The notes beneath the pieces are model-generated. The model searched no databases and was not told the DNA's origin. It was given only the letters and a program-made list of their open reading frames with translations. The position numbers were made by a program, and so were the translations under genes. DNA of 64,000 nt from Pontibacter sp. SGAir0037 (GTDB lineage: Bacteria > Bacteroidota > Bacteroidia > Cytophagales > Hymenobacteraceae), in NCBI RefSeq assembly GCF_005491705.1, contig NZ_CP028092.1:2852001-2916000 (forward strand), written 5' to 3'. Positions 8,630 to 18,123 of the stretch are shown here, piece by piece. Each line of letters opens with the position of its first letter. The stretch's first letter is position 1.

Positions 8630-9137
8630 AGGCAATCCGTTTAGTGGAACATCATTTTTAAAACAATAAACCGCTTAAACGGAACTTAATTGAAAGAGTT
8701 ATACTATGTTACTCCTCTAGCATATAAATCAAATATTTTAATACAAACAGATGCAATAAGTATTCTGCAAAATATTATTTAAAAATTCAAAATAAATCTT
8801 TAACTATATAGGTAAACAGGTGGCTGCGGCTGGTTACTAGAATTATTGCAGCTCTTTTTGTTAAATCTCATTACAAGTATTTGATTATCAAATATTTGAA
8901 ATTAAAGCACAATTCTTTTTTCAGCTCTTGTTCCAGGCAGGAATTACTTATATATAGGCTTGTTTACTCAAAATGCACAGGAGGCTATATAACTGGTTGT
9001 GCATATGAGGTTATTTTTCTTAAAATATTTTTTCAGGGAGCCTTATTTCAGGCAAAATGTGCTGTTAAGATTTTGCTAAAACGGGTTGGATTTTTTTCAC
9101 CTGCTCTGCTTAGAAACGGACATATAAACAGCATTTC
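8630..9137. other. AT-rich intergenic region, no gene seen
   Basis: About 508 bases, strongly AT-rich, upstream of the 3D-domain gene and downstream of the membrane protein gene. A plus-strand open frame (8881-9141) lacks any coding character and overlaps the next gene's end. No RNA gene or hairpin of note was recognised. Confidence 0.5.
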
Positions 9138-9839
9138 TTAGTCCTTCTTCCGAACGTATTTGTCGTACAGCACATAGCCAATAAACCCAGCCAGGCTAAC
9201 AGCCGAAACCCAAATTAAACCTGATTTTAAACGGTCGTTATTCTCTCCCAGCCAGGCAAGTAACACCGTAAGCGGTATAATGCCGCCCAGTGTGGCACTT
9301 ATAAACTTGATGTATCCCATACCCGCCAGACCTGCCACAAAACTTACAGCGTCATTCGAAAGGAAAGGGGAAATCCTGGCAATAACTACCGCCCATATGC
9401 CATACTCTTCCACAAAGCCTTCTACTTTTTTCTCTGCTTTACTGCCAATTAACCTGCTCACCCCCGCTTCTCCTAAACCATGACCGATCAGGTAAGCAAT
9501 GGTAGAAGCCACCAGTACAGCTACGATAGCAATTAGCGAACCCCATATTGGCCCATAGGCAAGAATGGCAACCAGCATCAATAATACGACATTTACTACC
9601 AGCAGAAACATTTGCGCCACCATAGCTAATATAATAAAGAAAGGCCCCCAAAAACCAAACTGATTTACCCATTCCGAGATCCGTTCTTCTTCGCCGCTGG
9701 TCATTACCTGCCATCCCTCCCTTATGGTTTCCTGAAAAGCCGGTATAAAAAAATAAGACGCTACTAAGCCAACAAGAATGAGTCCCGTTAAGACTAATGG
9801 CCATTTGCTCTGCTTGGTTTCTCCTTTATTTTCTGTCAT
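9138..9839 (-). CDS. TVP38/TMEM64-family (VTT domain) membrane protein
   Basis: A 233-residue inner-membrane protein with about six hydrophobic segments and the VTT/SNARE-associated domain: FGFWGPFFIILAMVAQ, the re-entrant-type motif LLVVNVVLLMLVAILAYGP, IGHGLGEAGVSRLIG and ARISPFLSNDAVSFVAGLA. Related DedA/TVP38 proteins act in lipid scrambling or envelope homeostasis; the exact substrate is unknown. The frame opens with TTG at 9854, but the ATG at 9839 (MTENKG) is the sensible start. It ends 22 bases from the start of a rhomboid gene on the same strand, so the two may be co-transcribed. Confidence 0.85.
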   Translation of the reverse strand: MTENKGETKQSKWPLVLTGLILVGLVASYFFIPAFQETIREGWQVMTSGEEERISEWVNQFGFWGPFFIILAMVAQMFLLVVNVVLLMLVAILAYGPIWGSLIAIVAVLVASTIAYLIGHGLGEAGVSRLIGSKAEKKVEGFVEEYGIWAVVIARISPFLSNDAVSFVAGLAGMGYIKFISATLGGIIPLTVLLAWLGENNDRLKSGLIWVSAVSLAGFIGYVLYDKYVRKKD

Positions 9840-9861
9840 AAGGTATCGTAACAATATGTAC

Positions 9862-10638
9862 TTATGACGCAGGAGGAGAAGCAGGGGTTATGATATTCGT
9901 CGTGGTATTTTCTTCCGGGCCGGCAGAACCGGCATATATAACTTTCGGCTTTTCAGATGAAGAGGTAATGGTATAAATAATGTGTATATTGTTGTATGCT
10001 GCACCAAGAGTACTGCTCAGGTGCGGATGGTTCAGGTTTAGTTTGCTGGCCGGTTCATCAGGCTCACCTGCCGGTGTAGTCTTTTGCCGGCTATCGGTTG
10101 CCAGAGAAGCCACCAGTCCTGCTATCATTCCGCCTATATGCCCTTCCCAGGAGATGCGCTCTTCGTTCGGGAACAGGCCATAGAACAGCCCGCCGTATAA
10201 GAACAGCACCGCCAGCGATACAGCCCATGATCCTCTGTCGCGCCGGATCAGGCCATTAAATAAAAGAAAACCGGCCAACCCGTATACCACTCCACTTGCA
10301 CCTATATGATAGGCCTGCCTGCCAATAAACCAGGTGAGCACACCGCTTAGCACATACACCAGCAAAAATACCTGCCCGGCTGTTTTTCTGTACTGAAACA
10401 GAATAAAGCCTGAGAGTAATACCAACGGAAAAGCATTTGATAGCAAGTGCGTCAGACCGCTATGTACCAGTGGCCCCGTCACGATGCCTATCAGTCCAAA
10501 AAAGTGGCGTGGTAATACACCTAACCATACCAGGTCAGCATCAGTGAGATAAGTAAGAAAGCTGATCAGGCAAAGAAGCAGAACAAACAATGTTCCTGGT
10601 AAAAAACTATAAGCAAAACGAGAATTCTCTTCCTTCAT
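9862..10638 (-). CDS. Rhomboid-family intramembrane serine protease
   Basis: A 258-residue protein with about six transmembrane helices. The catalytic serine lies in HIGASGVVYG (Ser115), the catalytic histidine in WEGHIGGMIAGL (His167), and the upstream oxyanion-supporting motif is LTHLLSNAFP (His64, Asn68). All three elements of active rhomboids are present, so it should be active and cut substrates in the membrane. A 60-residue C-terminal tail rich in Ser, Thr and Pro is not part of the core and has no known domain. The membrane gene downstream on the same strand starts after 22 bases. Confidence 0.9.
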   Translation of the reverse strand: MKEENSRFAYSFLPGTLFVLLLCLISFLTYLTDADLVWLGVLPRHFFGLIGIVTGPLVHSGLTHLLSNAFPLVLLSGFILFQYRKTAGQVFLLVYVLSGVLTWFIGRQAYHIGASGVVYGLAGFLLFNGLIRRDRGSWAVSLAVLFLYGGLFYGLFPNEERISWEGHIGGMIAGLVASLATDSRQKTTPAGEPDEPASKLNLNHPHLSSTLGAAYNNIHIIYTITSSSEKPKVIYAGSAGPEENTTTNIITPASPPAS

Positions 10639-10714
10639 TATTATTCTGGTGCATGCAGATCTCTACTAAAACAATACCTGCCGTTTAAAATTTCGTACGT
10701 TACATTTCCTCCGG

Positions 10715-10740
10715 CGCAGCTTTGCTGATGTAAAGCTGCG
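10715..10740. promoter_or_regulatory. Inverted repeat between divergent genes
   Basis: A perfect 9-bp inverted repeat (CGCAGCTTT at 10715-10723, AAAGCTGCG at 10732-10740) with an 8-base loop in the gap between the divergent rhomboid and GH3 genes. It could be an operator or a leader hairpin of the GH3 transcript. Confidence 0.35.
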
Positions 10741-10810
10741 GGCAGCAAAGAGGCACAACAAATTAATTTAAAGCAAGTATTACATGTGGCATTCAGCTTC
10801 TACAATACAA

Positions 10811-12673
10811 ATGGACCACTGGCACCTCCTTCTGAACAGGCAATATACATTATTATTAAAGGCAGGTTTTATTTTACTGGCGTCTAGTTTATTTTCGTGT
10901 AACGGGGCCGATAACAAACAAGCACCAACAGCTACGGCCGGTCAGCAGCAGCAATATATTCCACCAGAAGAAACGTATGCCACCCATCCTCCGGCCAATG
11001 TCATAGAGGCACTGGAGAGCCCTTCCCGCTGGGTAGATTCTGTATTCAAAACACTAACGCCGGACGAACGAATTGCACAGCTTATCATCATCGAAGCGTT
11101 TTCTGATAAAGGCCCTGGCTACGAAGCCGATGTGATGCGCCTCATTAAAGAGTATAAGGTTGGCGGCATTATTTTTTTCCAGGGGGGCCCTGTCAGGCAG
11201 GCAAAGCTTACCAACAGGTTTCAGGCTGCCTCAAAAGTGCCTTTACTTATTTCGATGGATGCAGAAACCGGTGTGGGCATGCGCCTCGACAGCACTGTAC
11301 AGTACCCTTTCCAGATGCAGTTAGGTGCCCTGGAAGACAATGGCCTTATCTATAAAATGGGTGCCGAAGTGGCTTCTGAATTTAAGCGGCTGGGCATGCA
11401 TGTTAATTTTGCTCCTGTTGCTGACATCAATAATAATCCGCTTAACCCCATTATCAGCTACCGGTCTTTTGGAGAAGACAGATTGGCTGTGACTGCCAAA
11501 AGCTTGGCTTACATGCAGGGTATGCAGGATAACGGCATCATTGCCACCGCCAAGCATTTTCCGGGGCACGGAGATACAGATATTGACTCGCATTACGACC
11601 TCCCTATTATTCCGCATAGCAGGGAGCGGCTGGATTCGCTGGAGCTCTATCCTTTCAGAGAGCTTATAAAGCAAGGCATAGGAGGTATGATGGTGGCACA
11701 CATGCACATTACACAACTCGACTCTACCAGTAACCTTCCCTCTACCCTTTCCAAACCTATTGTATCGGGGCTTCTGAAACAGGAATTAGGGTACAAAGGG
11801 CTTATTTTCACAGATGCCATGGTCATGAAGGGTGTAACCAAGTACTTTCCGCCCGGCGAGGCTGAGGCCCGTGCCCTGCAGGCTGGCAACGATATACTCG
11901 AACGCCTGAACAGTGTGCCCCGTGCTATCAGAGAAATAAAGCAAGCCATTGCCAGAGGTGAGCTAACGCAGTCCGAAATAGACAGGCGCTGCAAACGTAT
12001 GCTGGCTGCCAAGCAATGGGTAGGCCTGGATAAGTATAAGCCTATCGACCTCAACAACCTTTACGAGGACCTGAACCCACCTGTGGCTGACAGTACCAAC
12101 AGAGCGCTGGCAGAGGCATCGCTAACGCTGTTGCGCAATGCTAAAAACAGTATTCCGGTTAAACAACGCAGAAACACCAGGATTGCCACTGTTTCGTTTG
12201 GCGCTGTGCGCCCAACCGCTTTCCAGCGCTTTTTCAAGAGGCAGTATACCACTACAGATTTTATCATTTCTCGGAAAGCGAATGCGAAGGAAGTCCAGAA
12301 ACTCCGGCAACAACTCCGCAATTTTGACCTGGTAGTTGTCGCGTTATATGGCCCAAGTACCAGACCCAGCAATAACCTGGGATACTCAAAAGAAGCTGCG
12401 GCGCTGGTTACAGAACTGGCGGCAGGCAATAAAGCCCTGATTACGTTATTTGACAACGCCTATGCACTCAACCAATTTGCTGGCATCGAGCAAAGCCGGG
12501 TGTTACTGGTAGCATACCAGGCTCACTTTCACGCCCAGGAAGCAGCCGCCAAATTGTTGGCCGGAGACATACCCGCCAGGGGGAAGTTGCCGGTAACTGT
12601 TAATTCTAACTTCTTGTTAGGCGACGGCATCAACAAAGATAAACCACTGATTGACCTGCTTAGTATCTTGTAA
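10811..12673 (+). CDS. Glycoside hydrolase family 3 lipoprotein, NagZ-like beta-N-acetylhexosaminidase
   Basis: About 620 residues. A lipoprotein signal peptide ends in SSLFSC, so the enzyme is anchored to a membrane. The GH3 N-terminal domain carries the NagZ-type signature KHFPGHGDTDIDSH and the predicted nucleophile Asp in IFTDAMVMKGV; the second His-Asp of the NagZ motif is present. A C-terminal GH3 alpha/beta domain follows (about residues 430-610). A NagZ-like enzyme removes N-acetylglucosamine from peptidoglycan fragments or glycans; substrate specificity cannot be settled. Bacteroidota often fuse a beta-lactamase-like domain to such proteins; it is absent here. An earlier ATG at 10784 is possible. 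Confidence 0.85.
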   Translation: MDHWHLLLNRQYTLLLKAGFILLASSLFSCNGADNKQAPTATAGQQQQYIPPEETYATHPPANVIEALESPSRWVDSVFKTLTPDERIAQLIIIEAFSDKGPGYEADVMRLIKEYKVGGIIFFQGGPVRQAKLTNRFQAASKVPLLISMDAETGVGMRLDSTVQYPFQMQLGALEDNGLIYKMGAEVASEFKRLGMHVNFAPVADINNNPLNPIISYRSFGEDRLAVTAKSLAYMQGMQDNGIIATAKHFPGHGDTDIDSHYDLPIIPHSRERLDSLELYPFRELIKQGIGGMMVAHMHITQLDSTSNLPSTLSKPIVSGLLKQELGYKGLIFTDAMVMKGVTKYFPPGEAEARALQAGNDILERLNSVPRAIREIKQAIARGELTQSEIDRRCKRMLAAKQWVGLDKYKPIDLNNLYEDLNPPVADSTNRALAEASLTLLRNAKNSIPVKQRRNTRIATVSFGAVRPTAFQRFFKRQYTTTDFIISRKANAKEVQKLRQQLRNFDLVVVALYGPSTRPSNNLGYSKEAAALVTELAAGNKALITLFDNAYALNQFAGIEQSRVLLVAYQAHFHAQEAAAKLLAGDIPARGKLPVTVNSNFLLGDGINKDKPLIDLLSIL

Positions 12674-12717
12674 GCCTGCAATACGTAAGGAAAAGATTGA
12701 TAAATAACAGAAACACT

Positions 12718-13428
12718 ATGCTACCCACTATATACAATGTACTTAAATCAGCAGCCATATTAGCTGTTGTCTGCTGTATGATAAGCTGTGATGGAAACCC
12801 GGCTTCTGAGAACCGGGAAATAACAGTAGACCCTCACTCAGATGAAGATACCGTATCGGTGATGAAGACCGGAAAAACTGCACAGGACAGGCTGGAAGAG
12901 CTTCGTGCCTGGATGAACGAAAAAACCGACCGTGCAGACACAGCCATTCGGGCTGACTGGCCAGAGGTAAGGGAAAAGCTGCGCGAACGTAATGCACAGA
13001 TCGAACAAGGCTTCGACAGCCTGACCACCGAATCGAAAGAAGAGTATAAGCGCCTGAAAGACCGCTACAGCCAATGGGAAGAAAGGCAGGAGCGCCGCCA
13101 GCAAACACCCCTTGACCCACAGAAAGTAAACCAGTGGGAAGAGCAGTTGCTCCGGGAATATGCTGCTCCGGGGTCCATTACTACTCAGAATGTGCGGGAA
13201 GCTTATTTAACTTTTATTGGCGCAGTCCGGACAAAGCGCCAGAACTGGTCGGATAGCGACTGGGATTATGTAGACCATGTGTACAGCCAGCTAAACCAGC
13301 GCAGGCGGCAGCTCGAAGGTAACATTTCCAGCGGTGATAAACTTAAAATCCGCTCGTTGCAGGCAGAGTACCTGACATTAGAAGGCACGGCAGATGCCCG
13401 CAGCCTGATGCGTGATATGCGCAACTAG
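12718..13428 (+). CDS. Helical lipoprotein, copy A of a three-member paralogous family
   Basis: About 236 residues. A lipoprotein signal (LAVVCCMISCDG) is followed by an acidic linker and a long amphipathic helical region with the pattern LRAWMN, W-x-x-x-x-E-K-L-x-x-R, then YAAPG, NVREAYLTFIGAV, WSDSDWDYV and LNQRRRQLEG. The same blocks occur in the genes at 41657-42280 and 62575-63114. The frame opens with TTG at 12697; the ATG at 12718 is preferred because the signal peptide then begins normally. It follows the GH3 gene by about 45 bases on the same strand and may be co-transcribed. No function is known; an envelope or periplasmic scaffold role would be a guess. Confidence 0.7.
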   Translation: MLPTIYNVLKSAAILAVVCCMISCDGNPASENREITVDPHSDEDTVSVMKTGKTAQDRLEELRAWMNEKTDRADTAIRADWPEVREKLRERNAQIEQGFDSLTTESKEEYKRLKDRYSQWEERQERRQQTPLDPQKVNQWEEQLLREYAAPGSITTQNVREAYLTFIGAVRTKRQNWSDSDWDYVDHVYSQLNQRRRQLEGNISSGDKLKIRSLQAEYLTLEGTADARSLMRDMRN

Positions 13429-13441
13429 AACCGGCAACTGT

Positions 13442-13477
13442 AAAAGTGCCTGCGATTGTTATAGCGCAGGCACTTTT
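13442..13477. terminator. Bidirectional hairpin with 13-bp stem
   Basis: Perfect arms 13442-13454 and 13465-13477 (AAAAGTGCCTGCG and complement) with a 10-base loop lie between the convergent lipoprotein (stop 13428) and NUDIX (stop 13481) genes. It is followed by a T-rich stretch. Confidence 0.85.
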
Positions 13478-13480
13478 ATT

Positions 13481-13996
13481 TTATCTGTTTTTTAACTGCA
13501 GCCACTGCTGCGCAATAATAGTTTTGGCATCTTCTGTTACCAGTTCCTGTAGCTCTTTCGGACTAAAGGTGATAATCTCGATTTGCTCGTTTTCCTCATC
13601 CTTCCCTCCTCCGCTGCTATGCTGATGCGAAACCTCTGCATAATACAGGAGCACTCTTTCGGTAATGCCCCCGGGTGAAGAGTAAAAGGAACAGATGTAT
13701 TCCAGTTTATCGATAGCAAACCCGATTTCTTCTTCCACTTCGCGCCGGATACTTTTCTCAGGATCTTCTCCCTCATCCACCATGCCGGCCACTATCTCTA
13801 TCAGATCAGATTCGGGGCCAACCCTATATTGCTTCGTCAGGATGTACTTACCCTCCCCTGTATGATAGACCAAGGCGGCTACCGCTTCTCCTCTAATAAA
13901 CTGTTCCCGCACAAAGCTTTGCCCATCCTGCTCCACAGTTAATTTGTCGATTTTAAAAAAGCCATCGTAAGCTCTTTCACGTTTTTTTATCTGCAT
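13481..13996 (-). CDS. NUDIX hydrolase, ADP-ribose/GDP-mannose pyrophosphatase-like
   Basis: A 171-residue NUDIX enzyme. The Nudix box runs from Gly71 to Phe93 (GMVDEGEDPEKSIRREVEEE and IGF) and fits G-x5-E-x7-REUxEExGU exactly. Upstream LTKQYRVG and SDLIEIVAGMVDEGE resemble ADP-ribose and GDP-mannose pyrophosphatases (NudF/NudK type), which clear nucleotide sugars. Catalytic glutamates are intact. Start is ATG with no conflict. The exact substrate cannot be told from sequence. Confidence 0.88.
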   Translation of the reverse strand: MQIKKRERAYDGFFKIDKLTVEQDGQSFVREQFIRGEAVAALVYHTGEGKYILTKQYRVGPESDLIEIVAGMVDEGEDPEKSIRREVEEEIGFAIDKLEYICSFYSSPGGITERVLLYYAEVSHQHSSGGGKDEENEQIEIITFSPKELQELVTEDAKTIIAQQWLQLKNR

Positions 13997-14108
13997 ATTC
14001 TACATAAATTTCTCATAAGGCAGGTTATGCCATTGCAGCTGTACTACCAGCGGCTCCATCTGCATACCCAAAATTAACATGAAATTGTGTTATTCAATTT
14101 CCGGTTTC

Positions 14109-15125
14109 TTACTCGTTGTTTTTCTGTGCTGCTTTTTGCGTACGCGAGGTTAAACCAGACATAGATAAGGCCGACTCGCTCTGAGACCCTTTCACCCTGT
14201 TTTTACCAATGCCACCCTCTCCCGGTAGCACCTTGTTTACGAGCGAAAGTAGATCTGTTGTAACTGAGGGAGAAATGCCATGCAGCAGGGCTGCAGCTTT
14301 GGCAGGCAGTGTAGTAGTTACTTGAGCATCGCCATGGCGCAGCGCATTTAAAATAGTGCGTGCCGTTTGCTCTGCACTGTTAGATGTAAGCGGGCTTGAG
14401 TCCAGTATCTTAAACAAGGCATATTCTTTCTTGTGCTGGCCTTTTACAAAAGCCTGTCCAGTGCTACCTGTACGCATCAGTCCGGGAGTGGCTGTAGTAA
14501 CCAAAATGTTGTACTGTTTCAACTCCGCTCTAAAGCCTTCTGATAACCCTACCAAAGCGAACTTACTTGCATTGTATGGGAGCAGGTGCGGTACACTAAC
14601 CTTACCTCCGATAGAGGAAACATTTAAAATACGGCCGCCACGCTTCTTCATGCCGGGTAGTACAGCAAGCGTTGTATACACAGGTCCCCAGAAATGCACA
14701 TCCATTGCTTCTTTAAAATCTTCCACGGTAACCTCTGCCACCGGACCAGCATGAATCATCCCGGCATTATTGATCAGCACATCAATAGGGCCAAACTCTT
14801 TTTCTACTTTCTCAATCATGCCCTTTACCTGCTCTTCTATAGAAACATCACAGGTTTCTATTATCACATCGGCACCGTTTCCGGCCAATTCCAGCCGGGC
14901 ATTTTCGAGTTGTGCCCTGGTGCGGGAACATAGCACCAGCCTTGCACCCTCGGCAGCCAGCAGCCTTGCCATAACTAGGCCAAAACCTCTGGCACCTCCT
15001 GTTATCAGTACAACTTTCCCTTTAAAGCTGTAGGCTTTGGCTTTTCTTGAAATGGCCCTGGCAGCCAGCAAAGCTCCTGCTCCTGCAGCCAGCCACCATA
15101 AATTTCTTTTGTCTGTAGATCTCAT
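14109..15125 (-). CDS. Short-chain dehydrogenase/reductase with N-terminal membrane anchor
   Basis: A 338-residue SDR. The N-terminal hydrophobic stretch (about 10-25) is followed by cofactor motif TGGARGFG (42-49), NNAG (about 119-122) and the catalytic set Ser171, Tyr184, Lys188 in PYNASK. The pattern fits classical SDRs of about 250 residues with an added anchor and a 60-residue Ser/Lys-rich C-terminal tail. Similar membrane-associated SDRs act on lipids or steroid-like substrates; the substrate here is unknown. It reads alone on the minus strand. Confidence 0.88.
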   Translation of the reverse strand: MRSTDKRNLWWLAAGAGALLAARAISRKAKAYSFKGKVVLITGGARGFGLVMARLLAAEGARLVLCSRTRAQLENARLELAGNGADVIIETCDVSIEEQVKGMIEKVEKEFGPIDVLINNAGMIHAGPVAEVTVEDFKEAMDVHFWGPVYTTLAVLPGMKKRGGRILNVSSIGGKVSVPHLLPYNASKFALVGLSEGFRAELKQYNILVTTATPGLMRTGSTGQAFVKGQHKKEYALFKILDSSPLTSNSAEQTARTILNALRHGDAQVTTTLPAKAAALLHGISPSVTTDLLSLVNKVLPGEGGIGKNRVKGSQSESALSMSGLTSRTQKAAQKNNE

Positions 15126-15235
15126 CTGTTATCCTGTTCTTTATGCATTACAGGCCCTTACATACAAAAGCCTGCCTTATTGCATTACAATACGGCAGGC
15201 AGTAGCAGTAGTTGAACTTAAAAATAACAGCTTCT

Positions 15236-15988
15236 TTATCTCTTTTTTGAGAAGATATCGTTGATCTTGCTGGGCGTATACATTACCCTGATCGCAGCAA
15301 TAGCAAAATGATCTGATTTCCCTCCAGCCATAATGCGAGGTCCTATATTGTCCAGGTAATCAGATGTGGTATAGTGGTACATCAACTCAGGCGCCACACT
15401 TATATAATCAGAAAATCTGAACCGAAGCCCGCCTCCAAAGGGTACTACACCCGCAATGGCAGGATACTTCCGCTCAGGATCATAGGTCATTCCGGATTCG
15501 TTCAGGCTACTACTTTCACTCGGGTATGAAGTGGCTGTATAGTATATAAAGCCTCCACCTACTTTTACATAAGGTACAACAAAGCGCTTTCTGGAAGATC
15601 TGTAATTGCCGGAGCCGCTATAGCTATCCAGCAAATTAATAATAACAGAACCAGACACTTCAATTACTTCGCTCTGAAAAGCAACATTCAGTTCAGGCAC
15701 TTTCTCCTTCGCGCCCAGGCGCAGGTAATTTGCCTCTACATTTATTCCCCAGGTGCTCGTCATTTTATACAAAGCTCCCAGGCTCACATAAGGCCCAATA
15801 TTGTTGCATGGCAAGCTGCCGCATATATCACTTTTTACCCCTGTCGCCCCTACTCCGGCATATAGCACCAGCCCTTGCTCAGGTATATTGCTTCGGCCAA
15901 CTTTCCGCAGGAAACTCGACTGCGCAGCAACAGGTAATACAGTAAATAATTGGAAAACCAGAAGGAAAACAAAGCATTTCCTGCCCAT
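15236..15988 (-). CDS. Outer-membrane beta-barrel protein
   Basis: A 250-residue protein with a signal peptide (MGRKCFVFLLVFQLFTVLPV then AAQ) and a mature region with repeated beta strands such as LVLYAGVGATGV, YVKVGGGFIYYTA, GVVPFGGGLRFRFSDYI and APELMYHYTT. This is the pattern of OmpW/OMP_b-brl-type barrels. The two Cys in the region CGSLPCNN could form a loop disulfide. The basic C-terminus (INDIFSKKR) differs from the usual terminal aromatic residue, so a full barrel closing strand is less clear. Function unknown. Confidence 0.75.
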   Translation of the reverse strand: MGRKCFVFLLVFQLFTVLPVAAQSSFLRKVGRSNIPEQGLVLYAGVGATGVKSDICGSLPCNNIGPYVSLGALYKMTSTWGINVEANYLRLGAKEKVPELNVAFQSEVIEVSGSVIINLLDSYSGSGNYRSSRKRFVVPYVKVGGGFIYYTATSYPSESSSLNESGMTYDPERKYPAIAGVVPFGGGLRFRFSDYISVAPELMYHYTTSDYLDNIGPRIMAGGKSDHFAIAAIRVMYTPSKINDIFSKKR

Positions 15989-16304
15989 AATATCAATAGA
16001 TTATAAAGTAAAAGGTAGTACCTGAAGCTCCTGACAGAAGCAATTACACTTTACATAACGAAGAAAGAGACATACACATACTGGTGCAGCTTTCAGGCCA
16101 GACAAAGATGTAGCACCTTTGTCTTCTACAGATAGTACGGCTTATATAAAAAAAAGATAATATACTTATCCCTGAAAAGATAGCAGGATGAGAATACCCA
16201 CAGCTCCAGAACGTAAACAAATAAAGCTATCGTACAGCCTTCAGTACAATAGCTTTAATGTTTTATACCAGGTATTTAATAGAGTATCGGGAATAAAGTA
16301 AAAG
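15989..16304. other. Intergenic region with promoter and terminator
   Basis: This 316-base gap between two minus-strand genes holds the presumed promoter of the outer-membrane barrel gene on its left and the hairpin after the M28 peptidase on its right. No coding sequence is apparent. Confidence 0.5.
16223..16256 (-). terminator. Hairpin terminator of the M28 peptidase gene
   Basis: AAAGCTAT (16223-16230) pairs with ATAGCTTT (16249-16256), and GTAC (16232-16235) pairs with GTAC (16244-16247) inside the stem. It lies 48 bases past the peptidase stop codon. Confidence 0.65.
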
Positions 16305-17213
16305 CTACTGCTTCCGTTTATCCAGTTCGGCATCTGCCAGCTTAATAAAATCGATAACCAGGGCAGCAGCATCCGGATAAAAAGCTGCATTTACATTGCT
16401 GAATTCATCGGTTGCCTTATGGTAATGCGGATGATCTTCCACACCGAAATAAACATACGGAATCTGGCGCTTATGAAACTGGTAGTGGTCTGACTGGTTG
16501 GTCCAGTCGTCGTGCCCCTGCTCAGGCTTATCGTGTCCCAGCACCAGCTTTGCCTTGGCTCTCGGTGCAACTTTATCCAGGAGAGGTTTCAGGAAAGGGT
16601 AATGATGCGTGCCACTGGCATAAAGCTCGCCCTTGCTGTTAATGCTGAGCATGTCCATGTTTACATTCAGCAGTATATGCTGAAGCGGCACCGGAGCACT
16701 TTCAAGAAAAGCATTTGCGCCCTGCAGGCCAAGTTCTTCTCCATCGAAAGCTGCAAAAATGAGTGTGTGCCGGGGCTTGTGCTGCCTAAAATAAGTTGCC
16801 GCAGCCAGTAAAGCCCCCACACCAGAGGCATTATCGTCGGCCCCGTTAAATACCTCTCCCTTGTTAGTGCCAATATGGTCGTAATGTGCCGAGATCACAA
16901 TTACATTATCTGATTTGCCGGGAATATAGCCGATCAGGTTAGTGGCCTTATCTACTACCACCCGCTTTGAATCAATTTTAAAAGGCTGCTCATAAGTGCC
17001 CTTAAACTCCTTCAGGCCAATCTCTTTAAATCTGGAAACAATGTAAGCCTGCGCCATACGGTTACCCTCAGTGCCACTACGCCTGCCCGCCATCGAGTCG
17101 GCAGCAAGCACCTTCACATCCTGTAATAATTGCTGTGGCTTCAGTACCGCCTTTTGTGCGAGTCCTGCAAAGGGTATAGCCAGAAATAATAAAACAAACA
17201 GCTTTTTGCTCAT
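16305..17213 (-). CDS. Secreted M28-family zinc aminopeptidase
   Basis: A 302-residue enzyme with a signal peptide (MSKKLFVLLFLAIPFAGLAQ). It carries the M28 metal and catalytic set: His110 in ISAHYDH, Asp126 in NGADDNASG, Glu159/Glu160 in FDGEELG, Asp187 in NVNMDML and a final His (261-265, DHPHYHKATDE). All ligands are present, so it should be an active periplasmic or secreted aminopeptidase cutting amino acids from peptide N-termini. Length is typical for the family without extra domains. It is monocistronic with its own hairpin terminator. Confidence 0.92.
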   Translation of the reverse strand: MSKKLFVLLFLAIPFAGLAQKAVLKPQQLLQDVKVLAADSMAGRRSGTEGNRMAQAYIVSRFKEIGLKEFKGTYEQPFKIDSKRVVVDKATNLIGYIPGKSDNVIVISAHYDHIGTNKGEVFNGADDNASGVGALLAAATYFRQHKPRHTLIFAAFDGEELGLQGANAFLESAPVPLQHILLNVNMDMLSINSKGELYASGTHHYPFLKPLLDKVAPRAKAKLVLGHDKPEQGHDDWTNQSDHYQFHKRQIPYVYFGVEDHPHYHKATDEFSNVNAAFYPDAAALVIDFIKLADAELDKRKQ

Positions 17214-17392
17214 AAGGTAAAAGAGTTTTAGTATCGGGTTAGTTGACAGGTATAGGTTGCGAAGAATTGCTAAACCAGCAGAAAACGGAGCTAAAGGCTT
17301 TTTACAGGTAACAATACTTTATTTTATATGGCTTCCAAATTAGATATTTTAGCCTAATCTACCTAAAAGAATTTGCAAGGGTATCTCAACAA

Positions 17393-17417
17393 AAAAGCCA
17401 GGTAAAACCTGGCTTTT
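17393..17417. terminator. Hairpin terminator
   Basis: Perfect 11-bp arms (AAAAGCCAGGT at 17393-17403, its complement at 17407-17417) with a 3-base loop end 2 bases before the stop of the minus-strand lipoprotein gene, which it should terminate. Confidence 0.8.
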
Positions 17418-17418
17418 C

Positions 17419-18006
17419 TTATTTGTTAATGCTGATAAAACGAGGCAACTCAAAAGGCCCTACCGAAGTTTGAATGGTAGGCTTGATCTGTAGCGATATA
17501 GCTGGCCTGTTTTCTTTATTTTCCTGCGAAAGCAAAGTAGCCAGCTGAATAATCCTGTTAAAGTCTACCCGACCGTTTTCCTGGGCAAACACAATGGGAG
17601 TAGTTACAGCAAGCGTATTCAGCCCATCGTGCAGTTCTACCGGCTCATTAATCAGGCCGCTTAAAGTATGCTGTCCGTCTACTAGTAGCTGCCACTTCAA
17701 TTGTGTAACTGTCATGGTACGATCTTTACTTCCTTCGCCAAGCTCTACATTTAAGCCGATCTTAGAAAAGGCTGATAACTTATTTTCGGAGATGGCAGAA
17801 AACAGTACAGCGGCATCCCCGAAAGAAAAGTCTTCTGCCCGCTTTTTATTCAGCAGGTTAATTCCGTTCAGGCGCATTTCGTCTATGCCACTTAAACTAT
17901 AGGTTGCATCTCTGAAGGCATCAACATCATTCTTGGTACTACAGGCTGCACTAAACAGGACCAGGAGCAACAAAAGCGGGTATATAAAAATCTTTTTATT
18001 CATCAT
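17419..18006 (-). CDS. LEA14-like lipoprotein, member 1 of a paralogous pair
   Basis: A 195-residue lipoprotein; the signal peptide ends at FSAAC. The start is taken at the double ATG at 18006/18003, which lies right before the hydrophobic signal; the longer frame to 18069 would bury it. The mature protein has the blocks FRDATYSLSG, LNGINLLNKK, MTVTQLKWQLLVDGQ, GLNTLAVTTPIVF and a C-terminal SLQIKPTIQTSVGPFELP. The gene at 21964-22617 shares all these blocks. The beta-sandwich-like pattern resembles LEA/WHy domains, by inference. Function unknown. Confidence 0.7.
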   Translation of the reverse strand: MMNKKIFIYPLLLLLVLFSAACSTKNDVDAFRDATYSLSGIDEMRLNGINLLNKKRAEDFSFGDAAVLFSAISENKLSAFSKIGLNVELGEGSKDRTMTVTQLKWQLLVDGQHTLSGLINEPVELHDGLNTLAVTTPIVFAQENGRVDFNRIIQLATLLSQENKENRPAISLQIKPTIQTSVGPFELPRFISINK

Positions 18007-18123
18007 TTTTTGTAAACAAAACAGGCTGGAAAAAATTTCCTCCTTTATACAGGAATCAAAGATAAGCACTTTCTACTAACTGCAAGCGAGTGCCTGCCTT
18101 TGCAGATGGAACCAGGCAGCATA

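Noticed and set aside
8881..9141. Plus-strand open frame of 86 codons
   Set aside because: It lies in an AT-rich gap, overlaps the end of the VTT-domain gene and shows no domain; probably chance.
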